The translations under genes and the position numbers were made by a program. Shown here in pieces: positions 1-8,282 of a stretch of DNA of 64,000 nt; position 1 is the first letter of the stretch, and each line of letters starts with the position of its first letter. The stretch is from an uncultured Collinsella sp. (GTDB lineage: Bacteria > Actinomycetota > Coriobacteriia > Coriobacteriales > Coriobacteriaceae): assembly GCA_959599095.1 (NCBI GenBank), contig CAUGGC010000005.1, forward strand, positions 1-64,000, written 5' to 3'. The notes under the pieces were generated by a model that was not told the origin of the DNA, made no database searches, and saw nothing but the letters and a program-made list of their open reading frames with translations.

Positions 1-103
1 GCAGCGAAGCTGTTGGAATAAATGCGACTTTTTTATTTTCAATTTCTTCCTTTATTAGACTTCCTACACTTGAAAAGTGCGAACATAAAAAAATTTTCAT
101 CAT
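1..103 (-). CDS. Peptidase S51 / glutamine-amidotransferase-like protein, N-terminal fragment
   Basis: Reading the minus strand from position 103 gives ATG-ATG followed by an open frame that runs off the window edge; the product begins MKIFLCSHFSSVGSL and continues to a VAFIPTASL segment (about 33 residues). That opening strand, a linker and then 'AFIPTAS' is typical of the small class I glutamine-amidotransferase-fold proteins related to dipeptidase E (peptidase S51). The catalytic Ser and His lie outside the window, so activity cannot be judged. A strong ribosome site (GAAGGAG) lies 6 to 7 bases before the double ATG. The reading frame is far more AT-rich than every other gene here and uses AAA, ATT and TTT codons, which points to transfer from a low-GC Firmicute. 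Family assignment is by sequence resemblance only. Confidence 0.6.
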   Translation of the reverse strand, partial: MMKIFLCSHFSSVGSLIKEEIENKKVAFIPTASL

Positions 104-203
104 TATTCTCCTTCATATATAAATTCTTATTTGTTGAACTAGGCCGTGTATACCATACTCTCCAATGAAAGAACGCCCTGATATAGCGTAATTTGCCGTA
201 TTC

Positions 204-333
204 CTGCGTACGTGCGTACACACTCCACAGGAATTCTAAGGGGCCTGCCCCCTTAGCACACGGACTTTGGAACAAAGTCTAGTGTGTTACGCCTTGCCAG
301 AGGTGTACGGGCTCCCGGTACGCACGTACGCAG
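204..333. repeat. 16-bp perfect inverted repeat enclosing two further hairpins
   Basis: CTGCGTACGTGCGTAC at 204-219 is the exact reverse complement of 318-333. The enclosed 98 bases carry two more stems: CTAAGGGG/CCCCTTAG (236-243/249-256), and ACTTTG-GAA-CAAAGT (264-278) extended by CACAC/GTGTG (257-261/282-286). It lies in the gap of about 500 bases upstream of the left-edge gene, so it could be a structured leader or operator region of that gene, or a remnant of a small mobile palindrome. No gene is recognised in 104-560. Confidence 0.7.
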
Positions 334-402
334 CAATTGCCATCAATGCGCCATATAAGTGGCGATCAAGTTCGTATAAAGCGACCTTGGTTCCGCAAAA
401 CA

Positions 403-441
403 AAAGGCAGGATGCCATCACCACGATGATACCCTGCCTTT
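403..441 (-). terminator. Hairpin followed by T-rich run, read on the minus strand
   Basis: AAAGGCAGG (403-411) pairs with CCTGCCTTT (433-441). Read on the minus strand the stem is followed by TTGTTTTG, an intrinsic-terminator shape. It lies downstream of the alcohol dehydrogenase gene and upstream of the left-edge gene, so it could be a second terminator or a leader attenuator. Confidence 0.4.
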
Positions 442-496
442 GTTCGTTCCTGTTTACCGTTCCGAGTAGTCCTTCCGCAGAATTTCCGATAAAAAA

Positions 497-540
497 TCGT
501 ACCCGAACCCTTTCTCGTAAAGAACCGGGTTCGAGTACGA
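497..540. repeat. 14-bp imperfect inverted repeat
   Basis: TCGTACCCGAACCC (497-510) and GGGTTCGAGTACGA (527-540) are reverse complements at 13 of 14 positions, with a 16-base loop. This is part of the hairpin-dense gap between the left-edge gene and the alcohol dehydrogenase gene; role unknown. Confidence 0.5.
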
Positions 541-560
541 ACTGAATGGTGGTGCAATAA

Positions 561-599
561 AAAACCACCACAAAGGTACTGCTCCCTTGTGGTGGTTTT
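561..599. terminator. Intrinsic terminator after the alcohol dehydrogenase gene
   Basis: AAAACCACCACAA (561-573) pairs with TTGTGGTGGTTTT (587-599). On the minus strand the stem ends in a T-run directly after the stop of the dehydrogenase gene at 609. The A and T flanks make it usable on both strands. The same arm sequence recurs in the terminator at 8283-8320. Confidence 0.8.
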
Positions 600-608
600 G
601 GGTTAGAA

Positions 609-1691
609 CTAGAGGGTGTGGCCGTAGGCGTTTGCGGCCTTGATGGCGGCGGCGAACTTTTCGTCGGTGAAGGGCTCGGGGTTGCCCTGCTTCCACTCGT
701 TGGTGGCGTGCGCGTACTCGCACAGGGCCGGGATATCGGACTCGGAAAGCCCGACCTGCTCAAGCGTCACGGGCAGGCCCATCTGCTTGTTAAAGGCCGC
801 GTAGCGCTCAAGGTTCTCGGTATCGCCCGTATAGGCGAACAGCACGAGCACGCCCAGGCTCACGACTTCGCCGTGCAGGTAGGTGCCCTCGCGCGGAATG
901 CTGCATGTGGCGTTGTAGAATGCGTGCGCCACGCTCGAGTTGTAGTAGTAATCGTTCTGGTTCGTCAGGTTCGAGACATAGCCCGTATTGACCACGATAT
1001 CGAGTGCGATCTGCTTGACGGCCTCGCTCGACAGATTCTGGCGCACATCCTCAAGACCCTGTACACCATAGGTAAACAGCGGCTCGGAGCAGGTGTGGGC
1101 AAGCGCCAGGCCAAGACCGGCGGTGTGCTCCAAATTATCGGCGCTCGTTGCGTACTCGACCTCGGGCTGCTTGGACAGGGCATCGCCCACGCCGGCCCAG
1201 AAGTACTCCGCCGGAGCCTCGGCGATGATCTTGGGGTTGATGAAGATGTGCGCCGGTCGGTTGGGGTACGAATAGCCCTCGAGCGAGCCGTCGTCGTTGT
1301 ACACGACGGCAATGGCGGTCGCGGCGCAGCAGTTGGAACAGATCGTCGGGACAGTGAAGACGATCTTCTTGAGCTCGATGGCCGCCGTCTTGACGGTGTC
1401 GAGCGCCTTGCCGCCGCCGCAGGCGATAAGAACATCAGCCTCCTGGCAGGCAGGGGAGTTCACGACCTTGGCGATATTGGCACGCGTACTGTTGGTGCCA
1501 TAGACGCGCGTCTCCAGGACCTCGACATCGGTACCTTCAAGTGCCGCCTCGATTCCCGGCAGCGCCGCAGCCAGGGCTCGCTTGCCGCCAATGATGGCGA
1601 CTTTCTTCGCGCCGTACTCCGCCAGTGCAGTTGGCAGCTCGGTAAAGCAATCCTCGCCAACGGTGTAGTCGCTCATTCCAATTGTGCGCAT
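609..1691 (-). CDS. Iron-containing alcohol dehydrogenase, glycerol dehydrogenase-like
   Basis: A 360-residue protein of the metal-dependent (type III) polyol dehydrogenase family, which oxidises glycerol or related diols with NAD in the cytoplasm. The N-terminal half has the nucleotide-binding fold (IIGGKRAL at about residues 33-40 and the GGGKALDTVK loop near residue 92). The C-terminal half shows the expected metal ligands: Asp in VGDALSK, His in SVAHAFYN and His in TYLHGEVV. Its length matches GldA-type enzymes. The ATG at 1691 follows an AAGAAGG ribosome site. It is a single-gene unit divergent from ileS and closed by a hairpin at 561-599. Glycerol is the family's usual substrate, but the true substrate cannot be read from the sequence. 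Confidence 0.85.
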   Translation of the reverse strand: MRTIGMSDYTVGEDCFTELPTALAEYGAKKVAIIGGKRALAAALPGIEAALEGTDVEVLETRVYGTNSTRANIAKVVNSPACQEADVLIACGGGKALDTVKTAAIELKKIVFTVPTICSNCCAATAIAVVYNDDGSLEGYSYPNRPAHIFINPKIIAEAPAEYFWAGVGDALSKQPEVEYATSADNLEHTAGLGLALAHTCSEPLFTYGVQGLEDVRQNLSSEAVKQIALDIVVNTGYVSNLTNQNDYYYNSSVAHAFYNATCSIPREGTYLHGEVVSLGVLVLFAYTGDTENLERYAAFNKQMGLPVTLEQVGLSESDIPALCEYAHATNEWKQGNPEPFTDEKFAAAIKAANAYGHTL

Positions 1692-1833
1692 AGCAGCCTT
1701 CTTTCGTTCGATAAAGTGCTTTCAGGTATTTTGCTCCTAGAGAAGGGCTGTAATAGCGAGAAATTTCGAACGTATAAAACCAGTGTTGAGGGTTTTTCGC
1801 CGACGTGGAACGTGCTAGCATACACCGCATAAG

Positions 1834-2134
1834 CGTTGATGGGGACGAGTAGTCGGCCGTCCGCATGCTACAGAGAGCGGGAAGCGCTGAGAACCCGTGC
1901 ATGCGACCGATGAAAATCACCCCGGAGCTGCGGTCCCAACGGACGTGCCGCGCAGACACGTCTTAGTAGATATCGCCGAGATGGTCGTCGATACAGGCCA
2001 GCCGAGTAACGGATGCGAGCGCGCGAATACGCGGGTGAGGGCATCTAAGCTGGGTGGTTAAACGAAGAGCTTTTGCGGGCGTACAGCTCGTTTTGTTGCG
2101 CTTCGTCCCAGCTTGTAGGGACGGGCGCTTTTTT
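1834..2134 (+). promoter_or_regulatory. T-box riboswitch (isoleucine) controlling ileS
   Basis: This leader fills the gap before ileS. Stem I is closed by CGTTG (1834-1838) pairing with CAACG (1937-1941) and has the AGAGA-type distal region near 1872. The specifier codon ATC (Ile) sits at 1916-1918. The T-box bulge TGGT (2055-2058) matches the ACCA end expected of tRNA-Ile. AAGCTGGG (2047-2054) can pair with CCCAGCTT (2107-2114) to form the antiterminator. The alternative is a terminator, GCGCTTCGTCCC/GGGACGGGCGC (2098-2128) followed by six T (2129-2134). Uncharged tRNA-Ile should stabilise read-through into ileS. A TAGCAT at 1816-1821 is a candidate -10 box. Codon, bulge and mutually exclusive helices all agree. 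Confidence 0.9.
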
Positions 2135-2177
2135 GGTGCCCAACGGGCGTGTGCGCCCATGACATGAAAGGGGTACC

Positions 2178-4979
2178 GTGGCAAACGAGTACAAGCAGAC
2201 GATGAATCTGCCCAAGACCGGTTTTCCCATGCGTGCCGGTCTTTCCAAGTCCGAGCCCAAGCGACTCAAGGACTGGCAGGACAACAAGGTCTACGAGCAG
2301 GTTCTGAAGAAGAACGAGGGTCACAAGAAGTTCGTGCTGCACGACGGTCCTCCGTACGCCAACGGCCCGATTCACATCGGCCATGCCATGAACAAGATCT
2401 CCAAGGACATGATCAACCGTTACTGGATGATGCAGGGCTATGAGGTTCCCTATGTTCCCGGTTGGGACTGCCATGGCCAGCCGATCGAGCATAAGGTCGA
2501 GGAGAAGCTCGGCACCGAGAAGTTCAACCAGACCTCCACGGCTAAGATCCGTGAGCTTTGCAATAAGTTCGCTGTCGAGAACATCGAGCTGCAGAAGGCC
2601 GGCTTCCGTCGCCTGGGCGTGCTCGGCGATTGGGACAACCCCTATCTGACGCTCTATCACCAGCATGACGCCGCCGACATCGAGGTTTTCAAGGCCATGT
2701 TCGACAAGGGCATGATTTATCGCGGTCACAAGCCCGTCCACTGGTGCAAGCACTGCCATACCGCACTTGCTGAGGCCGAGATTGAGTACTCCGACGAGAC
2801 GAGCCCGTCCATCTTCGTGCGCTTTGAGATGACCTCCAAGCCCGTCGGCCTCGAGAACTTCGACGGCCCGGTTGACTTTATCATCTGGACGACCACGCCG
2901 TGGACCATCCCCTCCGACCAGGCAGTTTCTCTCAAGCCCGGTGCCGCCTACGTCGCCGTTGAGCACGACGGCCGCGCCGAGGTCATGCTCGAGGACCTGG
3001 CTCCCAAGTGCTGCGAGGAGTTTGGCTGGGAGTACACCCCGGTTGTGGTCGACGGCAAGCCCTATGTGGTTCCCGCCGAGACCTTCCATCACATTCACTA
3101 TAAGCAGCCGATCTTTGACGGTGTTGAGGGCGTGGCACTGTTGGCCGATTACGTCGGTGTCGATGACGGTACCGGTATCGTCCACAACTCGCCCGGTCAC
3201 GGCGTCGACGACTACTTCGCCTGCCTCAAGGAGGGCATCACCGACATTTGCATGCCGGTCGATGACGACGGCAAGTTCTACACCGGCGAGGAGTTTGGCA
3301 CCGGCGGCCCCTTCAGCGGCATGGATACCGACGAGGCCAACCCGCACATCATCGAGTTCCTGCGCGAGCGCGGCATCCTGGTCCTCGAGAAGAAGATCAC
3401 GCACAGCTATCCGCACTGCTGGCGCTGCAAGCACCCGGTGCTCTTCCGTGCTACCGACCAGTGGTTCGTCTCGATGGACAAGACCGGTCTGCGCGAGCAG
3501 GCTGGCAAAGAGGTCCGCGAGAACGTCAAGTGGTATCCGGCTCACGCCGCCAACCGCATCGGCGCCATGGTCGAGCAGCGTCCCGACTGGTGCATCAGCC
3601 GTCAGCGCAACTGGGGCGTGCCTATCCCCAGCTACACTTGCGCCGACTGCGGCGAGAAGGTCATGAACGACGCCACGCTCGACGCCGTCATCAAGCTCTT
3701 CCACGAGAAGGGCTCCGACGCCTGGTTCACCGACGCTCCCGAGAGTTACCTGGGCGAGGCTTGCGTTTGCCCCAAGTGTGGCGGCCATCACCTCAAGGCT
3801 GATAAGGACATTCTCGACGTGTGGTGGGACTCCGGCGTGTCCTGGAAGGCCGTCTGCGAGTATCGACCCGAGCTTGAGTACCCGGCTGACGTGTATCTCG
3901 AGGGCTCCGACCAGCATCGCGGTTGGTTCCAGAGCTCGCTGCTCACCTCGGTGGGTGCCAACGGCCATGCTCCGTACAAGGCGGTCGTCTCGCAGGGCTT
4001 CACGCTCGATGGCCAGGGCCGCAAGATGTCCAAGTCGCTCGGCAACGTCATCGACCCCAACAAGGTCTGCGACGAGATGGGCGCTGACATCATCCGTCTG
4101 TGGGTTGCCTCCGTCGACACCAGCTCCGACGTCTCCATCGACCATGAGATTCTCGCTCGTACGTCCGATGCCTACCGTCGTTTCCGCAACACGCTGCGCT
4201 TCCTGCTCTCCGAGCTCGAGGGTCAGTTTGAGCCCGAGACCGACGGCGTCGCCTTTGCCGACCTGCTGCCGCTCGACAAGCTCATGGTTGCCCGCCTGAC
4301 TCAGGTTCAGGCCGAGGTCGACGACGCCTACGCCAGCTACGAGTTCCCGCGCGCCTACCGTGCGCTTTATGACTTCGTGGTTACCGAGCTCTCCAACGTG
4401 TACCTCGATGCCCTGAAGGACCGTCTGTACTGCGACAAGCCCGGCTCGCTCGAGCGCCGCAGCGCCCAGACCGTGCTGGCCGAGCTCTTCTCGATGCTCA
4501 TGCGCGACCTGCAGCCGATCCTGTCCTACACGGTTGACGAGGCCATGGCATATGCGCCCGCTGGCTGCGTCGATCACCAGAAGTACGCCGCGCTGCTCGA
4601 TTGGTACAAGTCGCCCATCACGGTCGACGAGGCCAATGAGTTCGAGGGCGTGCTCGAGGCTTCTCTTGAGCTCCGTAGCGCCGTGACCAAGGCCCTTGAG
4701 GATGCCCGTTCTGCCGGCACCTTCACCAAGAGCCAGCAGGTTCGCGTCAAGGCGGTCGTTCCCGCCGAGATGTACGCGCTGCTGACTGGTGACAAAGCGG
4801 TCGACCTGGCCGAGTTCTACATCGTTTCCGATGTTGAGCTGACCCAGGGCGAAGAGCTTTCCGTCTGCATTGATGCTGCCGAGGGCGAGTGCTGCGACCG
4901 TTGCTGGAACTACCGCACCACCGTCGGCGAGTACAACGGCCACGCCCATATTTGCAAACGTTGTGCCGAAGCGCTGTAG
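2178..4979 (+). CDS. ileS: Isoleucyl-tRNA synthetase
   Basis: A 933-residue class I aminoacyl-tRNA synthetase that charges tRNA-Ile and edits valine. The HIGH signature is at residues 66-69 (PIHIGH) and KMSKS at 616-620. The CP1 editing insert lies between them, with the WTTTPWT threonine-rich stretch near residue 240. The C-terminus carries a zinc knuckle of the CDRCW...CKRC type. GTG is chosen as start because an AAAGGGG ribosome site lies just upstream and the protein begins with the expected short leader before NLPKTGFPMR. Expression is controlled by the isoleucine T-box immediately upstream. No anomalies were seen; a very long antisense frame on the other strand is only a codon-bias shadow. 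Confidence 0.98.
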   Translation: MANEYKQTMNLPKTGFPMRAGLSKSEPKRLKDWQDNKVYEQVLKKNEGHKKFVLHDGPPYANGPIHIGHAMNKISKDMINRYWMMQGYEVPYVPGWDCHGQPIEHKVEEKLGTEKFNQTSTAKIRELCNKFAVENIELQKAGFRRLGVLGDWDNPYLTLYHQHDAADIEVFKAMFDKGMIYRGHKPVHWCKHCHTALAEAEIEYSDETSPSIFVRFEMTSKPVGLENFDGPVDFIIWTTTPWTIPSDQAVSLKPGAAYVAVEHDGRAEVMLEDLAPKCCEEFGWEYTPVVVDGKPYVVPAETFHHIHYKQPIFDGVEGVALLADYVGVDDGTGIVHNSPGHGVDDYFACLKEGITDICMPVDDDGKFYTGEEFGTGGPFSGMDTDEANPHIIEFLRERGILVLEKKITHSYPHCWRCKHPVLFRATDQWFVSMDKTGLREQAGKEVRENVKWYPAHAANRIGAMVEQRPDWCISRQRNWGVPIPSYTCADCGEKVMNDATLDAVIKLFHEKGSDAWFTDAPESYLGEACVCPKCGGHHLKADKDILDVWWDSGVSWKAVCEYRPELEYPADVYLEGSDQHRGWFQSSLLTSVGANGHAPYKAVVSQGFTLDGQGRKMSKSLGNVIDPNKVCDEMGADIIRLWVASVDTSSDVSIDHEILARTSDAYRRFRNTLRFLLSELEGQFEPETDGVAFADLLPLDKLMVARLTQVQAEVDDAYASYEFPRAYRALYDFVVTELSNVYLDALKDRLYCDKPGSLERRSAQTVLAELFSMLMRDLQPILSYTVDEAMAYAPAGCVDHQKYAALLDWYKSPITVDEANEFEGVLEASLELRSAVTKALEDARSAGTFTKSQQVRVKAVVPAEMYALLTGDKAVDLAEFYIVSDVELTQGEELSVCIDAAEGECCDRCWNYRTTVGEYNGHAHICKRCAEAL

Positions 4980-5020
4980 GTTACGCCTTTAGTTACGCGG
5001 TTTTACCAAACCCATTGGTT

Positions 5021-5042
5021 CCGCCGTTCTACCGAACGGCGG
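5021..5042. repeat. 9-bp perfect hairpin after ileS
   Basis: CCGCCGTTC (5021-5029) pairs with GAACGGCGG (5034-5042) around a TACC loop, about 40 bases after the ileS stop. There is no T-run, so it is more likely an mRNA-end stabiliser than a terminator. Confidence 0.5.
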
Positions 5043-5059
5043 ACCTGCCGACGCTGTGC

Positions 5060-5154
5060 GGGCCGCATTTGGACAATCTGACGTTCAATTTCAAGGGCGC
5101 GACCGAAAGGTCAGCGCCCTTTCATTTCACGTCACCTTGTCTCAAATGCGGCCC
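5060..5154. repeat. Inverted repeat bracketing the ileS terminator
   Basis: GGGCCGCATTTG (5060-5071) is the exact reverse complement of CAAATGCGGCCC (5143-5154). The match continues inward as ACAA/TTGT with a one-base offset. The ileS terminator sits between the arms. The rest of the gap between ileS and lspA (4980-5281) shows no gene. Confidence 0.7.
5093..5124 (+). terminator. Intrinsic terminator of ileS
   Basis: AAGGGCGC-GACC (5093-5104) pairs with GGTC-A-GCGCCCTT (5109-5121) around a GAAA tetraloop, followed by TTCATTT. A 12-bp stem with one bulged base. Confidence 0.85.
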
Positions 5155-5281
5155 GCTCGCTCATTTATGCTCTACCTGCGGTGTTTCCGTTCTTGGGAGA
5201 TTTGTCGCTTCTTGCTTGCGTCAATGTATGATTATCTACTGCGTTTTACGGAATTTGATTATCTGTGGGTAGGGGATTTCT

Positions 5282-5881
5282 TTGGGTCGTACTGGGGATA
5301 TGACGCCGCCTTTGCGTTGGCGGTTGGGTGTTGCTGGTGGGGTGGCACTGGTTGTGCTGCTTGTTGACCAGCTGACCAAGCTTGCGGTTCGTGTCGTTGG
5401 CGATGCTCTGCATGTGACTGTTATCCCCGGTGTGATCGACTTCCTTTTCGTGCGTAACATCGGTGCTGCCTTTAGCATGGGCGAGGGACATGGCCTCGCG
5501 TTTGCCGTGCTGGCGCTCGCGGTTATTGTCGCCATTGCCGTGTACCTGGTTCGCGCTCCCCAGCTTGCCCATCTGGAGGTCATAGGTATGGCAATGGTTG
5601 CGGGCGGCGCCATCGGCAACGCGATCGATCGCTTGGCCATGGGCTTTGTGACCGATTTTATTGCCACCACCTTCATTGACTTTCCCGTCTTTAACGTGGC
5701 CGATATCGGCATCACCGTAGGCGTTGTGCTTGCCCTCATTGGTTACATGTTCTTAAGTCCCGCCGCTCGCGAGGTCGATGCGACCGCCGAGCTTAACGCC
5801 CGTGACGAGGCCCGCGCCAAGCGCAAGGCCAAACAACGTGGGGAGCGTGCCCGCAAGATTCGCGAAAGGAATGAGCGCTAA
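5282..5881 (+). CDS. lspA: Lipoprotein signal peptidase (signal peptidase II)
   Basis: A 199-residue membrane aspartyl protease that removes signal peptides from diacylglyceryl-modified prolipoproteins. Four membrane segments are visible, starting near GVALVVLLVDQLTK. The family signatures RNIGAAFS and GAIGNAIDR are present, with the catalytic aspartates in NAIDR and in FNVADIGI. A basic tail rich in Arg and Lys (about 35 residues) follows the last membrane segment and is longer than in many homologues. The start could be TTG 5282, with TAGGGG upstream, or ATG 5300; the first is reported because the second lacks a properly spaced ribosome site. It overlaps the pseudouridine synthase gene by one base. 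Several lipoproteins later in the window would be its substrates. Confidence 0.95.
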   Translation: MGRTGDMTPPLRWRLGVAGGVALVVLLVDQLTKLAVRVVGDALHVTVIPGVIDFLFVRNIGAAFSMGEGHGLAFAVLALAVIVAIAVYLVRAPQLAHLEVIGMAMVAGGAIGNAIDRLAMGFVTDFIATTFIDFPVFNVADIGITVGVVLALIGYMFLSPAAREVDATAELNARDEARAKRKAKQRGERARKIRERNER

Positions 5882-6894
5882 TGGCCGACATCCATATTCT
5901 CGTTGCCGACGATACCGCTGGCCAGCGTCTCGACGCCTATCTGGGCGCCAACGATGGCTGCCCCACGCGCTCCGCTTGCGCGCATCTGATTGAGGGCGGT
6001 GCCGTTGCCGTCAACGGCGAGACCTGCCTATCTAAAAAGTATGCCGTGCGCTCCGGCGACCGTATTTCGGTCGATTTGCCCGAGCCGCACGATCCCACCG
6101 ACGTGATTCCCGAGGCCATTCCCCTCGATATCCGCTACGAGGACGACTACCTCATCGTGCTCTCCAAGCAGCGCGGTCTGGTGTGCCATCCAGCCCATGG
6201 CCACGAGAGCGGCACCCTTGCGAACGCCTTGGTCTATCACTGTGGCATCGACCATCTGGGCACCGTGCAGGGTGAGGACCGCCCCGGCATCGTGCATCGC
6301 CTGGATCGTGACACCTCGGGCCTTATGCTTGCGGCCAAGGACGACGATACCCAGCGCGCACTCCAGAATCTCATCCGCACACGCACGCTCGACCGCCGCT
6401 ACATTGCCCTCGTCCATGGCCACATTGCCATGGACGAGGGCACGATCAACACCGGTATCGCCCGTTCCACGCGTGACCGCGTCAAGATGGCGGTTTCGGA
6501 CGATCCCTTTGCCCGTCAGGCCATCACGACCTTTAAGGTCCTCGAGCGCTTTGATTCCACGCGCTTTGACGACGGCTATACGCTCGTCGAGTGCCACCTG
6601 TTTACGGGCCGCACACATCAGATTCGCGTGCATATGCGCCATATCAACCACGCCTGCGTGGGCGATCCGCTCTATGGCAAGTGCGATGCACGCGCCGATC
6701 AGGGTCTGACCAGGCAATTCCTTCATTCCTGGCGCGTCGCATTCGACCATCCCGTGACGGGGGAGCGCATTGAGTGCCGCGACGAGCTGCCGTGGGATCT
6801 CGCTGCGGTTCTTGACGACCTGGCCCCGCGTTCGCTCGGTCGCACGGCCGCCGGCGACGAAATCGTCCCGCAGCTCGGTCTTCTCGAATCCTAA
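5881..6894 (+). CDS. RluA-family 23S rRNA pseudouridine synthase (RluD-like)
   Basis: A 337-residue enzyme that converts uridines in rRNA to pseudouridine. An N-terminal S4 RNA-binding domain (about residues 15-75) precedes the catalytic domain. The signature HRLDRDTSG starts at residue 139, with the catalytic Asp at 142. The later motif FTGRTHQIRVH is also intact. The start ATG overlaps the lspA stop in a TAATG arrangement, a lspA-rluD order common in Gram-positive genomes. RluD-like (large-subunit helix 69) is the likeliest subgroup, but the exact target uridines cannot be read from sequence. Confidence 0.93.
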   Translation: MADIHILVADDTAGQRLDAYLGANDGCPTRSACAHLIEGGAVAVNGETCLSKKYAVRSGDRISVDLPEPHDPTDVIPEAIPLDIRYEDDYLIVLSKQRGLVCHPAHGHESGTLANALVYHCGIDHLGTVQGEDRPGIVHRLDRDTSGLMLAAKDDDTQRALQNLIRTRTLDRRYIALVHGHIAMDEGTINTGIARSTRDRVKMAVSDDPFARQAITTFKVLERFDSTRFDDGYTLVECHLFTGRTHQIRVHMRHINHACVGDPLYGKCDARADQGLTRQFLHSWRVAFDHPVTGERIECRDELPWDLAAVLDDLAPRSLGRTAAGDEIVPQLGLLES

Positions 6895-6912
6895 CCAGTA
6901 TTAGGTGGTTTC

Positions 6913-6939
6913 TTGAACTCGGTTAGCCTACGGTAAGAT
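6913..6939 (+). promoter_or_regulatory. Candidate promoter of the glycosyltransferase gene
   Basis: TTGAAC at 6913-6918 and TAAGAT at 6934-6939 with a 15-base spacer, 38 bases before the next start codon. The spacing is short, so the call is tentative. Confidence 0.35.
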
Positions 6940-6976
6940 ATACGGTTGTTTACGTAACGCGTTCTCGGGAGCCTGC

Positions 6977-8272
6977 ATGCTCGCCTTTTTACAAACCAAC
7001 ACACCCATCGTGATCTTCAACCAGATTGTGGTTACGCTGCTTACGGTCTGCTTTCTTTACCAGGTGGTCTTCTTTGTCATTGGCGCCCTGCGCGGTGAGG
7101 TCGCTCCTCCCAAGGCCAAGAAGCTCCATCGCTATGCCTTCTTCATTGCGGCGCATAACGAGGAGGCGGTAATTGCCAATCTTGTGCGCTCCATCAAAGA
7201 GCAGGACTATCCGTCCGAGCTCATCGAGGTCTTCGTGGTCGCCGATGCCTGCACCGACAACACGGCGCAGCTCGCGCGCGAGGCGGGCGCCGTCGTCTAT
7301 GAGCGTAACGACCTGGCCCGTAAGGGCAAGAGCTGGGTCATGGACTTTGGTTTTGATCGCATTCTCAACGAGTATCCCGATACTTTTGAGGGCTATTTCA
7401 TCTTTGACGCCGACAACGTTATTTCCCGCGATTACGTCTCCAAGATGAACGATGCCTTTGACCAGGGCTTCCATGTGGTTACGAGCTATCGTAACTCCAA
7501 GAACTTCGGCAGCTCGTGGATCTCGGCGGCTAATGCCACCTGGTATCTGCGCGAGGCACGCTTCCTCAACAACGCGCGCAACATCTGCAAGACGTCTTGT
7601 GCCGTCTCGGGCTCGGGCTACCTCATCTCCGCCAGTGTTATTGAGGGTATGCACGGCTGGCAGTTCCACACGCTGACCGAGGACATTCAGTTCACCACGT
7701 TCTGCGCTATTCACGGCATTCGCATTGGCTATGCGCCGGCTGAGTTCTTCGATGAACAGCCCGTGACGTTTAAGGCGTCCTGGAAACAGCGTATGCGTTG
7801 GACCAAGGGCTTTTACCAGGTGTTCTTTACCTACGGCAAGCATCTTGTCAAATCGACGTTTCGCTATCATCGCTTTGCCGCATATGACATGTTTATGACC
7901 ATCGCTCCGGGCATGCTGCTGTCCCTGATCTCCATGCTCGCCAACGCGACCTTCCTCATCGTGGGCGGGCTTTCGCACGGCTTCTTGGCCACCGAGGTCG
8001 AGATGCAGGCTTGTGCCGCCTCGCTTATCATGACGTTCGTGATGATGTACCAGACCTTCTTTATCCTGGCGCTGCTCACGACCATCTTTGAGTACAAGCA
8101 CATTCATTGTGCTCAAAAGTGGCGCCTGGTGACCAACCTGTTTACCTTCCCGATCTTTATGTTCAGCTATATCCCCATCACGGTTGCCGCGCTGTTCCTG
8201 AAGGTCGACTGGGTGCCCACGCAGCACGCCGTTAACGTTACCCTCGATGAGGTCATGCAGGGCGCCAAGTAA
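6977..8272 (+). CDS. Membrane glycosyltransferase family 2 (processive type)
   Basis: A 431-residue inner-membrane sugar transferase. An N-terminal membrane segment (about residues 12-35) is followed by a GT-A catalytic domain. The nucleotide-binding start is FFIAAHNEE, the DxD motif is FIFDADN near residue 145, and a QxxRW motif (QRMRW, about residue 271) follows. At least three further membrane segments lie in the C-terminal 150 residues. DxD plus QxxRW is the pattern of processive synthases of the cellulose, hyaluronan and N-acetylglucosamine polymer class. The product could be a surface polysaccharide or a glycolipid; no polymer-export partners are adjacent. ATG 6977 is used. It ends in a strong terminator. 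Confidence 0.88.
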   Translation: MLAFLQTNTPIVIFNQIVVTLLTVCFLYQVVFFVIGALRGEVAPPKAKKLHRYAFFIAAHNEEAVIANLVRSIKEQDYPSELIEVFVVADACTDNTAQLAREAGAVVYERNDLARKGKSWVMDFGFDRILNEYPDTFEGYFIFDADNVISRDYVSKMNDAFDQGFHVVTSYRNSKNFGSSWISAANATWYLREARFLNNARNICKTSCAVSGSGYLISASVIEGMHGWQFHTLTEDIQFTTFCAIHGIRIGYAPAEFFDEQPVTFKASWKQRMRWTKGFYQVFFTYGKHLVKSTFRYHRFAAYDMFMTIAPGMLLSLISMLANATFLIVGGLSHGFLATEVEMQACAASLIMTFVMMYQTFFILALLTTIFEYKHIHCAQKWRLVTNLFTFPIFMFSYIPITVAALFLKVDWVPTQHAVNVTLDEVMQGAK

Positions 8273-8282
8273 CCACGATCAG

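Noticed and set aside
39..275. Minus-strand 78-codon frame at the left edge
   Set aside because: It overlaps the better-supported S51-like start in another frame, has no ribosome site and resembles no protein family.
287..763. Minus-strand 158-codon frame overlapping the dehydrogenase end
   Set aside because: It runs through the terminator at 561-599 and into the dehydrogenase gene out of frame; no domain is seen.
2058..4949. 963-codon open frame antisense to ileS
   Set aside because: It mirrors the codon bias of ileS exactly, has no ribosome site or recognisable domain, and ileS has all synthetase motifs.
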